From the NCBI GenBank assembly GCA_002878375.1, contig NIRF01000018.1, positions 1-24,448 of the forward strand: a stretch of 24,448 bases of DNA, given 5' to 3'. This stretch comes from Dictyoglomus sp. NZ13-RE01 (GTDB lineage Bacteria; Dictyoglomota; Dictyoglomia; Dictyoglomales; Dictyoglomaceae). How positions within the stretch are numbered: the stretch's first letter is position 1; each line of letters begins with the position of its first letter. This document shows, piece after piece, positions 14,285-22,615 of the stretch. The notes beneath the pieces are model-generated. The model saw only the letters and a list, made by a program, of their open reading frames with translations, was not told where the DNA came from and made no database searches. A program made the position numbers and the translations under genes.

Positions 14285-15238
14285 ATGGATGTTATTTCCT
14301 ATGGGGAGGTAATGCTAAGGTTTACTCCTGAGAGATTTAGAACTTTTGTTGCAAGCAATTCTTGGAATGTTGAAGTGGGCGGAACTGAAGCGAATGTACT
14401 TATAAACTTGTCTCTTCTTGGTGTATCAACATCTTTTATTACCTTTTTTCCTGACAACTTTTTAGGCTATAAAGCCTATTGCGAATTAAGAAAATATGGG
14501 GTAGGGGTGGAGAAAACGAGGCTTGTTTCTTATGGAAGAATGGGGATGTATTTTGTAGAGTTTCATCACAGGAGTTTTGGTATTCAAGTAATTTATGATA
14601 GGAAAGATTCTGCTTTTTCTCTTACTCCTCTTTCGGAAGAGGATTTAGAATACTTTAGGAGAGCCAAACTTATACACCTTACAGGTATAACTCCCAGTTT
14701 AAGTGATGTATGCAGAGATAATCAGATTAAGATATTAAAGTCTAAGGGGGGAAATCAGAAGATATCATTTGATGTGAATTTTAGGAAGAAGCTTTGGGAG
14801 GAGGAAGATTTTAAGAGATATCTAAAGGAGGTAATGGATTACATAGACATTTTATTTATAAAGAAAGAGGATTACAATATTCTTTTTTCTAATGAAGAAG
14901 ACGAGGAAAAAATTCTTCATAATTTACAGAAAGATTTTGGAGAAGAAAAGATATTTGTTTTGACAAAGGGAGAAGAAGGAGCGACAGCTATTTATAAAGG
15001 TGAAATGTGTTCTGTCTCTTCTTATAATACTGATATAGTAGATCGTATAGGGGCAGGAGATGCTTTTACTGCTGGTTTTCTATATGGGTATTTAAATAAT
15101 AAAGACTTGAAGGAGTGTGTTGATTTGGGTAACATTTTGGCGAGTGTTAAAATGAGTGTATTTGGGGACTTTATCTCGGTTGATAGAAGAACTTTGGAGC
15201 AATTTTTAGAAAATAGTATAAGGAGCGTAGAGAGATGA
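14285..15238 (+). CDS. PfkB-family sugar kinase, 2-keto-3-deoxygluconate-kinase-like
   Basis: This enzyme phosphorylates a sugar or keto-sugar acid with ATP. It has 317 residues and starts with the SYGEVMLRFTPE pattern usual in 2-keto-3-deoxygluconate (KDG) kinases. It then shows GGTEANV near 32, SFDVNFRKKLW near 161-171 (the KDG/fructokinase-type D-N-R-LW motif), and the second PfkB signature DRIGAGDAFTAG at 253-264 with catalytic base D259. ATG 14285 is preferred to ATG 14279, which lies only a base or so from the AAAGGAGG site. It overlaps the IclR gene by four bases. A KDG role fits a sugar-acid pathway, but no aldolase is in the window. Confidence 0.88.
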   Translation: MDVISYGEVMLRFTPERFRTFVASNSWNVEVGGTEANVLINLSLLGVSTSFITFFPDNFLGYKAYCELRKYGVGVEKTRLVSYGRMGMYFVEFHHRSFGIQVIYDRKDSAFSLTPLSEEDLEYFRRAKLIHLTGITPSLSDVCRDNQIKILKSKGGNQKISFDVNFRKKLWEEEDFKRYLKEVMDYIDILFIKKEDYNILFSNEEDEEKILHNLQKDFGEEKIFVLTKGEEGATAIYKGEMCSVSSYNTDIVDRIGAGDAFTAGFLYGYLNNKDLKECVDLGNILASVKMSVFGDFISVDRRTLEQFLENSIRSVER

Positions 15239-15999
15239 AGAATAAAGTAGGAATTGGTTCTGCAGCTCAAACCTTAGAGATTTTGGAAATTTTAATCTTA
15301 GCAGGAAGAGAGTTATCCCTTAAGGAGATAGCTCAAAAGACTAATCTTCATATTTCCACTGTCCATAGATATCTTTCTACTTTGATTGATAAGGGTTATG
15401 TAAGGAAATTACCATCGGGGAATTATAAGCCTGGATTTAGAATTCTTGAGCTTTCTAATTATGTTCTCCAAAGCTTAGATATTAGGGAAATTGCCCATCC
15501 CTTTCTTGTAGAACTAATGAATAATACAAAGCAAACAGTTCATCTTACTATAAAGGACGGTTATGAAGGGGTCTATATAGATAAAGTGGAGGGTCCAGAA
15601 ACTCTACCTATGATGTCAAGAATAGGAATGAGGATGCCTCTTTATTCTACAAGTTTTGGAAAGGTACTACTTGCTTATAGTAGTGAAGAGGAAATTGAAG
15701 ATTATTTAAGACATGTGCCTCTGAAACCAAGAACTAAGAATACTATAACAGATCCAGAAAAGTTAAAGGAGGAGCTTAGGAAGGTAAGAACCTTAGGTTA
15801 TGCTTTTGATGATGAGGAGAATGAAATAGGGATTAGATGCTTAGGAGTACCCATATTTGATTATGCTGGAAAGGTTATAGCAGCTATTTCCATATCAGGT
15901 TACTTTCTGAATTTTGAGGGGGAGAGGAAAGAAAACTTGATTTTGGAGCTTAAGAAAACAGGGGAAAATATAAGTAATGTTTTAAGAAGCAGAAGATAG
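15235..15999 (+). CDS. IclR-family transcriptional regulator
   Basis: This is a DNA-binding regulator of 254 residues. A winged helix-turn-helix occupies about 8-70 (LSLKEIAQKTNLHISTVHRY, then a wing DKGYVRK), and the IclR effector domain fills about 80-250, with RIGMRMPLYSTSFGKVLLAY and ISISGYFLNF as typical segments. Family members such as KdgR and IclR bind small organic or sugar acids and control catabolic genes. It overlaps the kinase gene (ATGA at 15235). It probably controls this operon, possibly through the palindrome at 9974-9995 before tctC; that target is inference. Confidence 0.93.
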   Translation: MKNKVGIGSAAQTLEILEILILAGRELSLKEIAQKTNLHISTVHRYLSTLIDKGYVRKLPSGNYKPGFRILELSNYVLQSLDIREIAHPFLVELMNNTKQTVHLTIKDGYEGVYIDKVEGPETLPMMSRIGMRMPLYSTSFGKVLLAYSSEEEIEDYLRHVPLKPRTKNTITDPEKLKEELRKVRTLGYAFDDEENEIGIRCLGVPIFDYAGKVIAAISISGYFLNFEGERKENLILELKKTGENISNVLRSRR

Positions 16000-16009
16000 G
16001 AGGTTTATT

Positions 16010-17158
16010 ATGGACTTATCCACCAATTATGTTGGCTTAAGGCTTAAAAATCCTATTATTGTTGCTTCATCGGGGCTTACGGAAAATCTTAAGAATATGA
16101 AAAAAGTGGAAGAAAATGGAGCAGGTGCCTTAGTAGTAAAATCTCTATTTGAAGAGGAGGTATGTAGGGTTTCTCCTACTCCCAGGTTTGAGATAATCTC
16201 AAGAACTATGGGACCTCTTCGTTCTCAAACCTTATACTCCTTTGAGCAAGCAAGTCCCTTTTCTCCAGAAGAGTATTTTAAAGAAGTTAGTAAGGCTTTG
16301 AGTATTTTATCAATTCCTGTAATTCCCAGTATTAATTGTATAACCAATGAGGGATGGCTTAAGTACTCTAAAATGGCACAGGAGATTAATGCTCCTGCAT
16401 TAGAGCTGAATGTTTCTTGTCCTCATGCTTCCATCTCTTTTAGGGGACAGGACGTAGATGATACAATTATTAATACAGCAAAACTTGTTAGGGAAAATGT
16501 TGACATACCCTTGATTGTAAAATTGCCTATGCAACTTTCTTCTCCTCTTGCTGTTGCTAAAGAGTTAGAAAGGATAGGTATAAATGGGATTGTAATGTTC
16601 AACAGGTTGACAGGTCTTGATATAGATCTGGAAAAAGAAAAGCCTATTATGCATGGAGGATATGCCGGGCATGGAGGACCATGGGCTCTAAATTATACAT
16701 TGAGATGGATATCCACATCCTCTCCTCATTTGAATATCTCCATTTCCGCATCAGGTGGCGTGGGAAGCGGAGATGATATTGTAAAGTATATCATGGTTGG
16801 GGCGGATGCAGTGCAAGTCTGTAGTATCATTTATCTTATGGGGTATGAAATAATTTCCTCCCTTTTAAATGGAGTAAAAAGATTTATGGAAAATAAAGGT
16901 TACACATCCTTAGAAGATTTTAGAGGGAAGGTTTCAGGGAAAGCTATTCTTGGAAATTATGAGATTGATAGAAGGCATTATTTAAAAGCTCAGATTGATG
17001 AAAACTTATGTAATGCTTGTGGAATATGCAAAAAAGTATGCATCTATGATGCTCCAATTCCAAAAGATGGAAAATATTTTATAACTGAGCTTTGTGATGG
17101 ATGTGGTCTATGTCCTAAATTATGTCCTCAGAAAGCAATTACAATGGTAAAAAGATAA
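16010..17158 (+). CDS. Dihydroorotate-dehydrogenase-like FMN enzyme fused to a 2[4Fe-4S] ferredoxin
   Basis: This 382-residue protein resembles the PreA subunit of bacterial NAD-dependent dihydropyrimidine dehydrogenase. The FMN barrel covers about 1-300, with GLRLKNPIIVASSGLTEN at the start, ELNVSCPHA, the lysine of LIVKLP, and the flavin-phosphate segment ISASGGVGSGDD. From about residue 332, CNACGICKKVC and CDGCGLCPKLCP form two four-cysteine clusters. It should pass electrons between a flavin-bound substrate and a partner. It is followed after 15 bases by a second flavoprotein, not by the usual PreT partner. With no pyrimidine genes nearby, a role in the acid pathway is more likely than pyrimidine breakdown. 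Confidence 0.88.
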   Translation: MDLSTNYVGLRLKNPIIVASSGLTENLKNMKKVEENGAGALVVKSLFEEEVCRVSPTPRFEIISRTMGPLRSQTLYSFEQASPFSPEEYFKEVSKALSILSIPVIPSINCITNEGWLKYSKMAQEINAPALELNVSCPHASISFRGQDVDDTIINTAKLVRENVDIPLIVKLPMQLSSPLAVAKELERIGINGIVMFNRLTGLDIDLEKEKPIMHGGYAGHGGPWALNYTLRWISTSSPHLNISISASGGVGSGDDIVKYIMVGADAVQVCSIIYLMGYEIISSLLNGVKRFMENKGYTSLEDFRGKVSGKAILGNYEIDRRHYLKAQIDENLCNACGICKKVCIYDAPIPKDGKYFITELCDGCGLCPKLCPQKAITMVKR

Positions 17159-17173
17159 GAAAGGATTGAGGCT

Positions 17174-18853
17174 ATGAAGATTATTAAGAGAGATTTAGTG
17201 ATTATTGGTGGTGGTTCTGCAGGAATGCGTTCTGCTCTTTCCGCCTATGAAAAAGATCCTACTCTTTCTATTCTTCTAATTGCAAAGAAGCCTTTAGGGG
17301 TTGGAGGAGTAACTGCACAAGCTTTTTCTGACAGAATGGCTTTTCATGCTACTTTATCTTATACTCTCCCTCCTCAAAAAAACTATTTGTATCATGCATT
17401 AGATATTTACAAGATTGGAGGAGAGGTCTCAGACTATAATTTGGCAGAAATATTGGCTAAGAATAGCGAGTCCGCTATTCAGTATTTGATATCTATTGGA
17501 GTTCCCTTTGTTAGAGATAAAGAGGGAAAGATAGATCAATTTTTAACAGATGGCTCTATCTATCCAAGAGCTTGTTATGTAGGCCCTAATACTGCTATTG
17601 AGATAGCAAAGGCACTACATAGAAAAATAAAGGAAACAAAGATTGAAGTTATGGAGAATGTAATGGCTTATGATTTTATATTAAAAGGAAATAGAGCTGT
17701 AGCCTTAAAAGCCATAGATACAAGTACCCAAGAAATTCTTGTTATTCAGGCAAAAGCCTTTATCTTGGCTGCAGGTGGGGCGGGAGAAATATATCATCAA
17801 AATGTTTTTACCTCAGAAATGACAGGCGATGGTTATGCAATGGCTTTGCGAGCTGGGGCAGAATTGGTAAATATGGAGTTTATGCAGATTGGTTTATGTC
17901 ATCCCAACATATTATTTGCTGAGTCAGGTAGTATATTTAGGGCTTTACCTAAAATTGTAGATGAGAATGGAAAAGAATTTTTACTGGATTATTTAGAGGG
18001 AGAAGATAGAGAAAATTTATGTGCTTTAGAATTTAAGAAGGGAGCTCATTGGCCTGTTTCTTATGAATCTCCAACAAAGGTTATTGATCTTGCCATTTAT
18101 TATCATACCCTTTTAGGACATAAAGTTTATATGGATTTCAACAATAATCCTTCCTACCTGATTTTTGAACATATCCCCGATGAGATACTTCGTTGGAGCG
18201 AGAAAGTAGGGAAGGAGATTTTTAAAGACACAAAACCTTTTGAAAGATTAAGAATTATTAATCCTACTATTATTGAATGGCTGAAAAAATACGGTATAGA
18301 TCTTGAAAAGGATAGACTTCCTGTACAAAATGCTCTACAGCACTTCCAAGGAGGAGTAACTCAAGTTTTTGGAAAGATTGCAGGGGAGAGTGCTATAGAG
18401 TTTGCTAAAAATAAAGATTTCGTTGAAATTTCGGAAGAAGATTTAAAGGAAGAAATTAAAACTATCGGAATTCCAGCGGAAAAAGCAAGGAAGAGAATAA
18501 AAGATATCATGTCGAGTTATGGTTTCTTGGTAAGAATTGAGGAAGGAATAAATAAAGGACTTATAGAGCTTTCTGAGATTAGAAAAGAAGGTATTGCTTT
18601 AGATGAACATGGACCTTCTTATTACTTAGAAACCTTAAATATGTTGGATGTGGCGGAAGTTATTTTGACTGCTATTAAGATTAGAGATGAGAGTAGAGGT
18701 CCCCATTTAAGATTCATAAAGTTTGAGCCCCCCGTCATGGAATTTTTACCTAAGAAAGAGAACTGGAATAAGTATATTGTGATAAAGAAAAAGAATGGCA
18801 AGTTAAGTTATGAGATTAGAGAGCCTGTAAGACCAAGGGAGGATATAAAATGA
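17174..18853 (+). CDS. Fumarate-reductase/AprA-type FAD protein with an internal gap
   Basis: This is a flavoprotein of the FrdA/SdhA/AprA/NadB superfamily. It shows the FAD Rossmann motif GGGSAG at 12-17, AKAFILAAGGAGEIY, and TGDGYAMALRAGAELVNMEF as in the family, and a C-terminal helical domain with KIRDESRGPHLR. After QHFQGGV (389-395) the sequence jumps straight to TQVFGKIAGE. Family members carry about 35-40 residues here, including the GL.A.GE and HGANRLG.NS motifs that bind FAD and supply a catalytic arginine. The reading frame is kept. The protein may be inactive, or specialised. It lies between the ferredoxin-type FMN protein and a zinc dehydrogenase gene, which it overlaps by four bases. 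Confidence 0.85.
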   Translation: MKIIKRDLVIIGGGSAGMRSALSAYEKDPTLSILLIAKKPLGVGGVTAQAFSDRMAFHATLSYTLPPQKNYLYHALDIYKIGGEVSDYNLAEILAKNSESAIQYLISIGVPFVRDKEGKIDQFLTDGSIYPRACYVGPNTAIEIAKALHRKIKETKIEVMENVMAYDFILKGNRAVALKAIDTSTQEILVIQAKAFILAAGGAGEIYHQNVFTSEMTGDGYAMALRAGAELVNMEFMQIGLCHPNILFAESGSIFRALPKIVDENGKEFLLDYLEGEDRENLCALEFKKGAHWPVSYESPTKVIDLAIYYHTLLGHKVYMDFNNNPSYLIFEHIPDEILRWSEKVGKEIFKDTKPFERLRIINPTIIEWLKKYGIDLEKDRLPVQNALQHFQGGVTQVFGKIAGESAIEFAKNKDFVEISEEDLKEEIKTIGIPAEKARKRIKDIMSSYGFLVRIEEGINKGLIELSEIRKEGIALDEHGPSYYLETLNMLDVAEVILTAIKIRDESRGPHLRFIKFEPPVMEFLPKKENWNKYIVIKKKNGKLSYEIREPVRPREDIK

Positions 18854-19935
18854 AATCTGGAGCAATGGTCCTTGAAGAATTTAATAAACCTCTTATTTGG
18901 AGGGAGATAGAAATTCCTGAAATTCCAAAGGGAGGGGTTTTAGTTAGGATGGTTTCCTCTGGTGTGTGTGGTTCTGATGTGCATATGTGGGAAGGCAAAG
19001 ATCCTCGTGTTCCCTTACCAATAATTTTAGGACATGAGGGAGTTGGAGAGATTGTTTATATAAATGGAGAGAAGAAAGATTTAAATGGAGAAGAATTAAA
19101 AGAAAAAGATTTAATTACATGGAATAGAGGGATTGTATGTGGTAAATGTTTTTATTGTAAGGTGGCAAAGGAAGAATATTTATGTCCTAATAGAAAAATT
19201 TATGGAATTAATAGGAGTCTAAAGGAATATCCATATTTATCAGGAGCATATAGTGAATATATGATATTGGATCCAGAAACTGAGATAATCAGGTTGCCTG
19301 AAAATGTGGATCCTGATGTAGCAGTTATAGCAGGTTGTTCTGGGGCAACCGCCATGCATGCTTTTGACGAAATAAAAGAAACCCTTGTGGGAAAAACCGT
19401 GGTAGTGCAGGGGGCAGGTCCTTTAGGAATTTTTGCACTATCCCTTGCTCGTTTTCACGGGGCTGAAAATCTATTGGTTATTGCAGGAAGCGTAGAAAGA
19501 CTTGAGATAGCTAAAAATATTGGCATTGATGTAATTCTGAATAGAAGGGAGACTACTCCTGAGGAAAGAAAGAGAAAAGTTATGGAAGTCACCCATGGAA
19601 GAGGTGCGGATATAGTTATAGAAGCTACCGGAGATAGTAAGGCTCTTTTAGAAGGAATAAGTCTTTTAAGAAAAGGAGGATTATATTTAATAGTAGGTGT
19701 TGCTACACCTCAAGAAAGTATCCCTCTTGATATATATGAAATAGCATCAAAGAATCTAACGATAAAAGGGATATGGGTAAGTTCAGGAAGACATGTATAT
19801 CAGGCAGTATCTTTTGTAGCAAAAAATCAGAATATTTTTGAGTCTATTATTACTCATCGTCTTCCTCTTAGGGAAGCAAATTATGCTCTTCAGCTTATGA
19901 GAGAGAGAAAAGCCCTTAAGGTAGTATTAAAGTAA
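18850..19935 (+). CDS. Zinc-dependent alcohol/polyol dehydrogenase (MDR family)
   Basis: This is a medium-chain NAD(P)-dependent dehydrogenase, 361 residues. Catalytic zinc ligands are visible at C40 (GVCGSDVH), H62-E63 (LGHEG) and C163. Structural zinc cysteines are C97, C100, C103 and C112. The cofactor motif is GAGPLG at 189-194. It is closest in style to sorbitol- or threonine-type enzymes. The second Rossmann strand ends IAGSVERL, without the aspartate typical of strict NAD enzymes. It starts inside the stop of the flavoprotein gene (ATGA) and runs nine bases into the 3' end of the rhamnulokinase gene on the other strand. It probably oxidises an alcohol group in the same pathway. Confidence 0.9.
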   Translation: MKSGAMVLEEFNKPLIWREIEIPEIPKGGVLVRMVSSGVCGSDVHMWEGKDPRVPLPIILGHEGVGEIVYINGEKKDLNGEELKEKDLITWNRGIVCGKCFYCKVAKEEYLCPNRKIYGINRSLKEYPYLSGAYSEYMILDPETEIIRLPENVDPDVAVIAGCSGATAMHAFDEIKETLVGKTVVVQGAGPLGIFALSLARFHGAENLLVIAGSVERLEIAKNIGIDVILNRRETTPEERKRKVMEVTHGRGADIVIEATGDSKALLEGISLLRKGGLYLIVGVATPQESIPLDIYEIASKNLTIKGIWVSSGRHVYQAVSFVAKNQNIFESIITHRLPLREANYALQLMRERKALKVVLK

Positions 19936-21399
19936 TATCTCCTTATATCTTTTGTATTCCTTTTCCCATGTTTCAGTATTTTCAGGATAATATATTTTAG
20001 GCTCAAAGGAATTTTTTATTATCCTCCTCCCCTCTTCAATGTCTTTTACTATTCCTCTTGATATGGCTTGGATTATGATATTGCCCATAGCTGTTGCCTC
20101 TATAGGTCCTGTTACAACGGGCACTCCTAAAACATTTGCAGTAAATTGAGAGAGAAGACTGTTCTGAGACCCTCCTCCTACAATATGTAGCATTCTAATC
20201 TTCTTCTTAAGTATTTTTTCCATGCTCTCGAAAACCTCTTTATATCTAAAGGCTAAGCTTTCAATAATGCATCTTGCTATCTCTCCAATAGTTTCTGGCA
20301 CTTTTTGATTAGTTTTTCTACAATAATCCTGAATAGCTAAAACCATATTAGGAGGATTTAAGAAGGAGACATCATCAGGATTAATAAAACATTGGAAAGG
20401 TTTTGATTCTTCTGCTAATTTTGTTATTTCTGAATAAGAAAGTTCTATTTCTTCCCTCATCCATACTCTTCTTGCGCTCTGTAAAAGCCAAAGCCCCATG
20501 ATGTTTTTCAAAAACCTAAAGGTTTTATTTACTCCTCCCTCATTTGTAAAATTTGCTGTTAATGATTCTTCATTTATTATAGGTTCTTTTAGTTCTACCC
20601 CCATGAGGGACCATGTGCCAGAACTAATGTATGCCCAATCTTTACCTTCCGCAGGTACACCTGCAACTGCACATCCTGTATCATGTTCACAAGGGGCAAT
20701 AACAGAGACATTTTTAAGCCCTAATTCCCTTTTTATACCTTCCGAAAGCTCTCCTATATAACTTCCAGGAGGTAGAATTTCAGGCATAATATTTATGGGA
20801 ATACCAAAACTTTCAAAGAGTTCTTCCTCCCAATTATCCTTAATAGGATTATAGAGTTGAGATGTAGAAGCTATAGAAAACTCTGTTTTTATTTCTCCTG
20901 TTAGCATGAAATTAAATAAATCAGGCATAAATAGAAGCTTATATGCAGATTTAAAGAGGGATGAATTCTCTAATACCATACTATACAATTGAAATAAAGT
21001 ATTTATTTGCATTATTTGAATACCTGTTAAAGAATAGATCTTTTCCTTAGGCATAACTTGGAAGGCTTTTTCTAAAATACCATCAGTTCTATGATCTCTA
21101 TAGCATACAGGAAGTCCTGCCAAATATCCTTCCTTAGTGATTAGTCCAAAATCAACACCCCAAGTATCAATTCCAATACTCTCAATATCAGGATGTTTTA
21201 AAAAGGCTTTATTTATTCCTTCCTTTATTTCTTGAAAAATTTGAGGTACATTCCAATATAATCGACCTAAAATCTCAACGGGTCTATTTATGAATCTATG
21301 GACTTCTTCAACTTCTAATTTGTTCTCTTTTAGAATCCCTACCAAGGCTCTTCCACTTTCAGCCCCTAAATCAAAAGCAAGAAATTTCTTAGGCTCCAT
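19927..21399 (-). CDS. rhaB: Rhamnulokinase
   Basis: This enzyme phosphorylates L-rhamnulose to L-rhamnulose 1-phosphate. It is a FGGY kinase of 490 residues: N-terminal ATPase fold with FAFDLGAESGRALVG-like start at 5-20, the rhamnulokinase-specific EEVHRFINRPVEILGRLYWN at about 32-51, PCEHDTGCAVAGVPA around the catalytic aspartate, and MLHIVGGGSQNSLLSQFTA in the C-terminal domain. AAGGAGGAAG precedes ATG 21399. It is last in a minus-strand operon and directly follows the rhamnose isomerase gene. Its 3' end overlaps the convergent dehydrogenase gene by nine bases, and I see no terminator there. Confidence 0.93.
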   Translation of the reverse strand: MEPKKFLAFDLGAESGRALVGILKENKLEVEEVHRFINRPVEILGRLYWNVPQIFQEIKEGINKAFLKHPDIESIGIDTWGVDFGLITKEGYLAGLPVCYRDHRTDGILEKAFQVMPKEKIYSLTGIQIMQINTLFQLYSMVLENSSLFKSAYKLLFMPDLFNFMLTGEIKTEFSIASTSQLYNPIKDNWEEELFESFGIPINIMPEILPPGSYIGELSEGIKRELGLKNVSVIAPCEHDTGCAVAGVPAEGKDWAYISSGTWSLMGVELKEPIINEESLTANFTNEGGVNKTFRFLKNIMGLWLLQSARRVWMREEIELSYSEITKLAEESKPFQCFINPDDVSFLNPPNMVLAIQDYCRKTNQKVPETIGEIARCIIESLAFRYKEVFESMEKILKKKIRMLHIVGGGSQNSLLSQFTANVLGVPVVTGPIEATAMGNIIIQAISRGIVKDIEEGRRIIKNSFEPKIYYPENTETWEKEYKRYKEILL

Positions 21400-21419
21400 A
21401 AGGGCTTCCTCCTTACTTC

Positions 21420-22613
21420 TTAACTTCTTTCCTTAATAATCTTCTCCAAATAGCCACTTTCTCTAAAAGCCTTCAATGGGTCTAATGGGAGATTCATCTC
21501 TTCCCTTACTTTGTAAATTAATGGCATAACGTCTGTGTCAAAAGCGGACATTAATGTGTTCTCTGCCATAACTATATCTCCTTCCTCTTGATATTTCTTT
21601 AAGGCTTTCATATCTACAATTAGTGCCTTTGCATATAATCTGTATATATTCTCTACGCTTTGAATCATCTCTTCTATTTTATTCTTTAAGTTATGTGATT
21701 CATCTATCATATAGGCTATATCAACCTTTAATCCATCCTTTTCTGCCTTTATTATTTCATGGAATATAAGAAATAGCTCGTAAGGATTAATAGAACCTGT
21801 TGTTAAATCGTCATCTGCATATTTCTTGTTATTAAAATGGAAACCTCCTAATTTTTCTTCATCTAATAATACTGCTACAATTTGTTCTATGTTTGTACCT
21901 AAGGGATGGTGTCCTAAGTCTACTAATACATATGCTCTATCTCCTAATTTCTTTGATAAATTAAAAGCAGATCCCCAATCAGGTATATCAGTATGATAGA
22001 AGGCAGGCTCAAAGAATTTGTATTCAATAAGTAGTCTCATATTTGGTTCTAAATGTTTATAAACTTCTTTTAGGCTCTCTTCTAATCGATGTTTTCTTGC
22101 TCTAAAATCATCTTGCCCTGGATGATTGGTACCATCTGCAAGCCAAAGGGATATGTCTCGTGATTTTAGTTTTTTAGCAATCTCAATGCACTCTAATATA
22201 TGGTTAATTGCCTTTTTCCGAATCTTCTCATTAGGATGGCACAAGCTCCCCAATTTATAGTCATCATCTTGGAACAAATTAGGATTTATTGCACCGGGTC
22301 TAACACCTAAAGATATAGCATAATTATAAAGCTCCTCCCAATTATCTGTCATATCCCAAGGAATATGGAGGGCAACAGTAGGACATATACCTGTTAACTT
22401 ATGAACTATACTGGCATCCTGGATCTTTTCCTTAACATTTCTTGCGGAACCCTTTTGTTTAAATATGGCAAATCTTGTCCCTGAATCCTGATATCCCCAA
22501 CTTGGAGTTTCCACTTTAAAATTTTTAAGGCGATCTTCTATCTCATCTACATTAATTCCTTTATCTTCCAATTTCTTTCTTAATATCTCATAGCTTTTTT
22601 CATAATCTTTCAT
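21420..22613 (-). CDS. rhaI: L-rhamnose isomerase, RhaI type
   Basis: This enzyme converts L-rhamnose to L-rhamnulose. It is the xylose-isomerase-fold type known from Pseudomonas stutzeri and Thermotoga, not the E. coli RhaA type. The metal ligands align by position and spacing with those I recall for the P. stutzeri enzyme: E197, D232, H259 and D267 for one site, and H235 and D269 for the other (IEYK, VDLGHH, GFHFNN, YADDDL). It has 397 residues. An AGGGGGTT ribosome site lies at the end of the upstream kinase gene, two bases away. It is followed by rhaB, so rhamnose use is well supported. Confidence 0.92.
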   Translation of the reverse strand: MKDYEKSYEILRKKLEDKGINVDEIEDRLKNFKVETPSWGYQDSGTRFAIFKQKGSARNVKEKIQDASIVHKLTGICPTVALHIPWDMTDNWEELYNYAISLGVRPGAINPNLFQDDDYKLGSLCHPNEKIRKKAINHILECIEIAKKLKSRDISLWLADGTNHPGQDDFRARKHRLEESLKEVYKHLEPNMRLLIEYKFFEPAFYHTDIPDWGSAFNLSKKLGDRAYVLVDLGHHPLGTNIEQIVAVLLDEEKLGGFHFNNKKYADDDLTTGSINPYELFLIFHEIIKAEKDGLKVDIAYMIDESHNLKNKIEEMIQSVENIYRLYAKALIVDMKALKKYQEEGDIVMAENTLMSAFDTDVMPLIYKVREEMNLPLDPLKAFRESGYLEKIIKERS

Positions 22614-22615
22614 AA

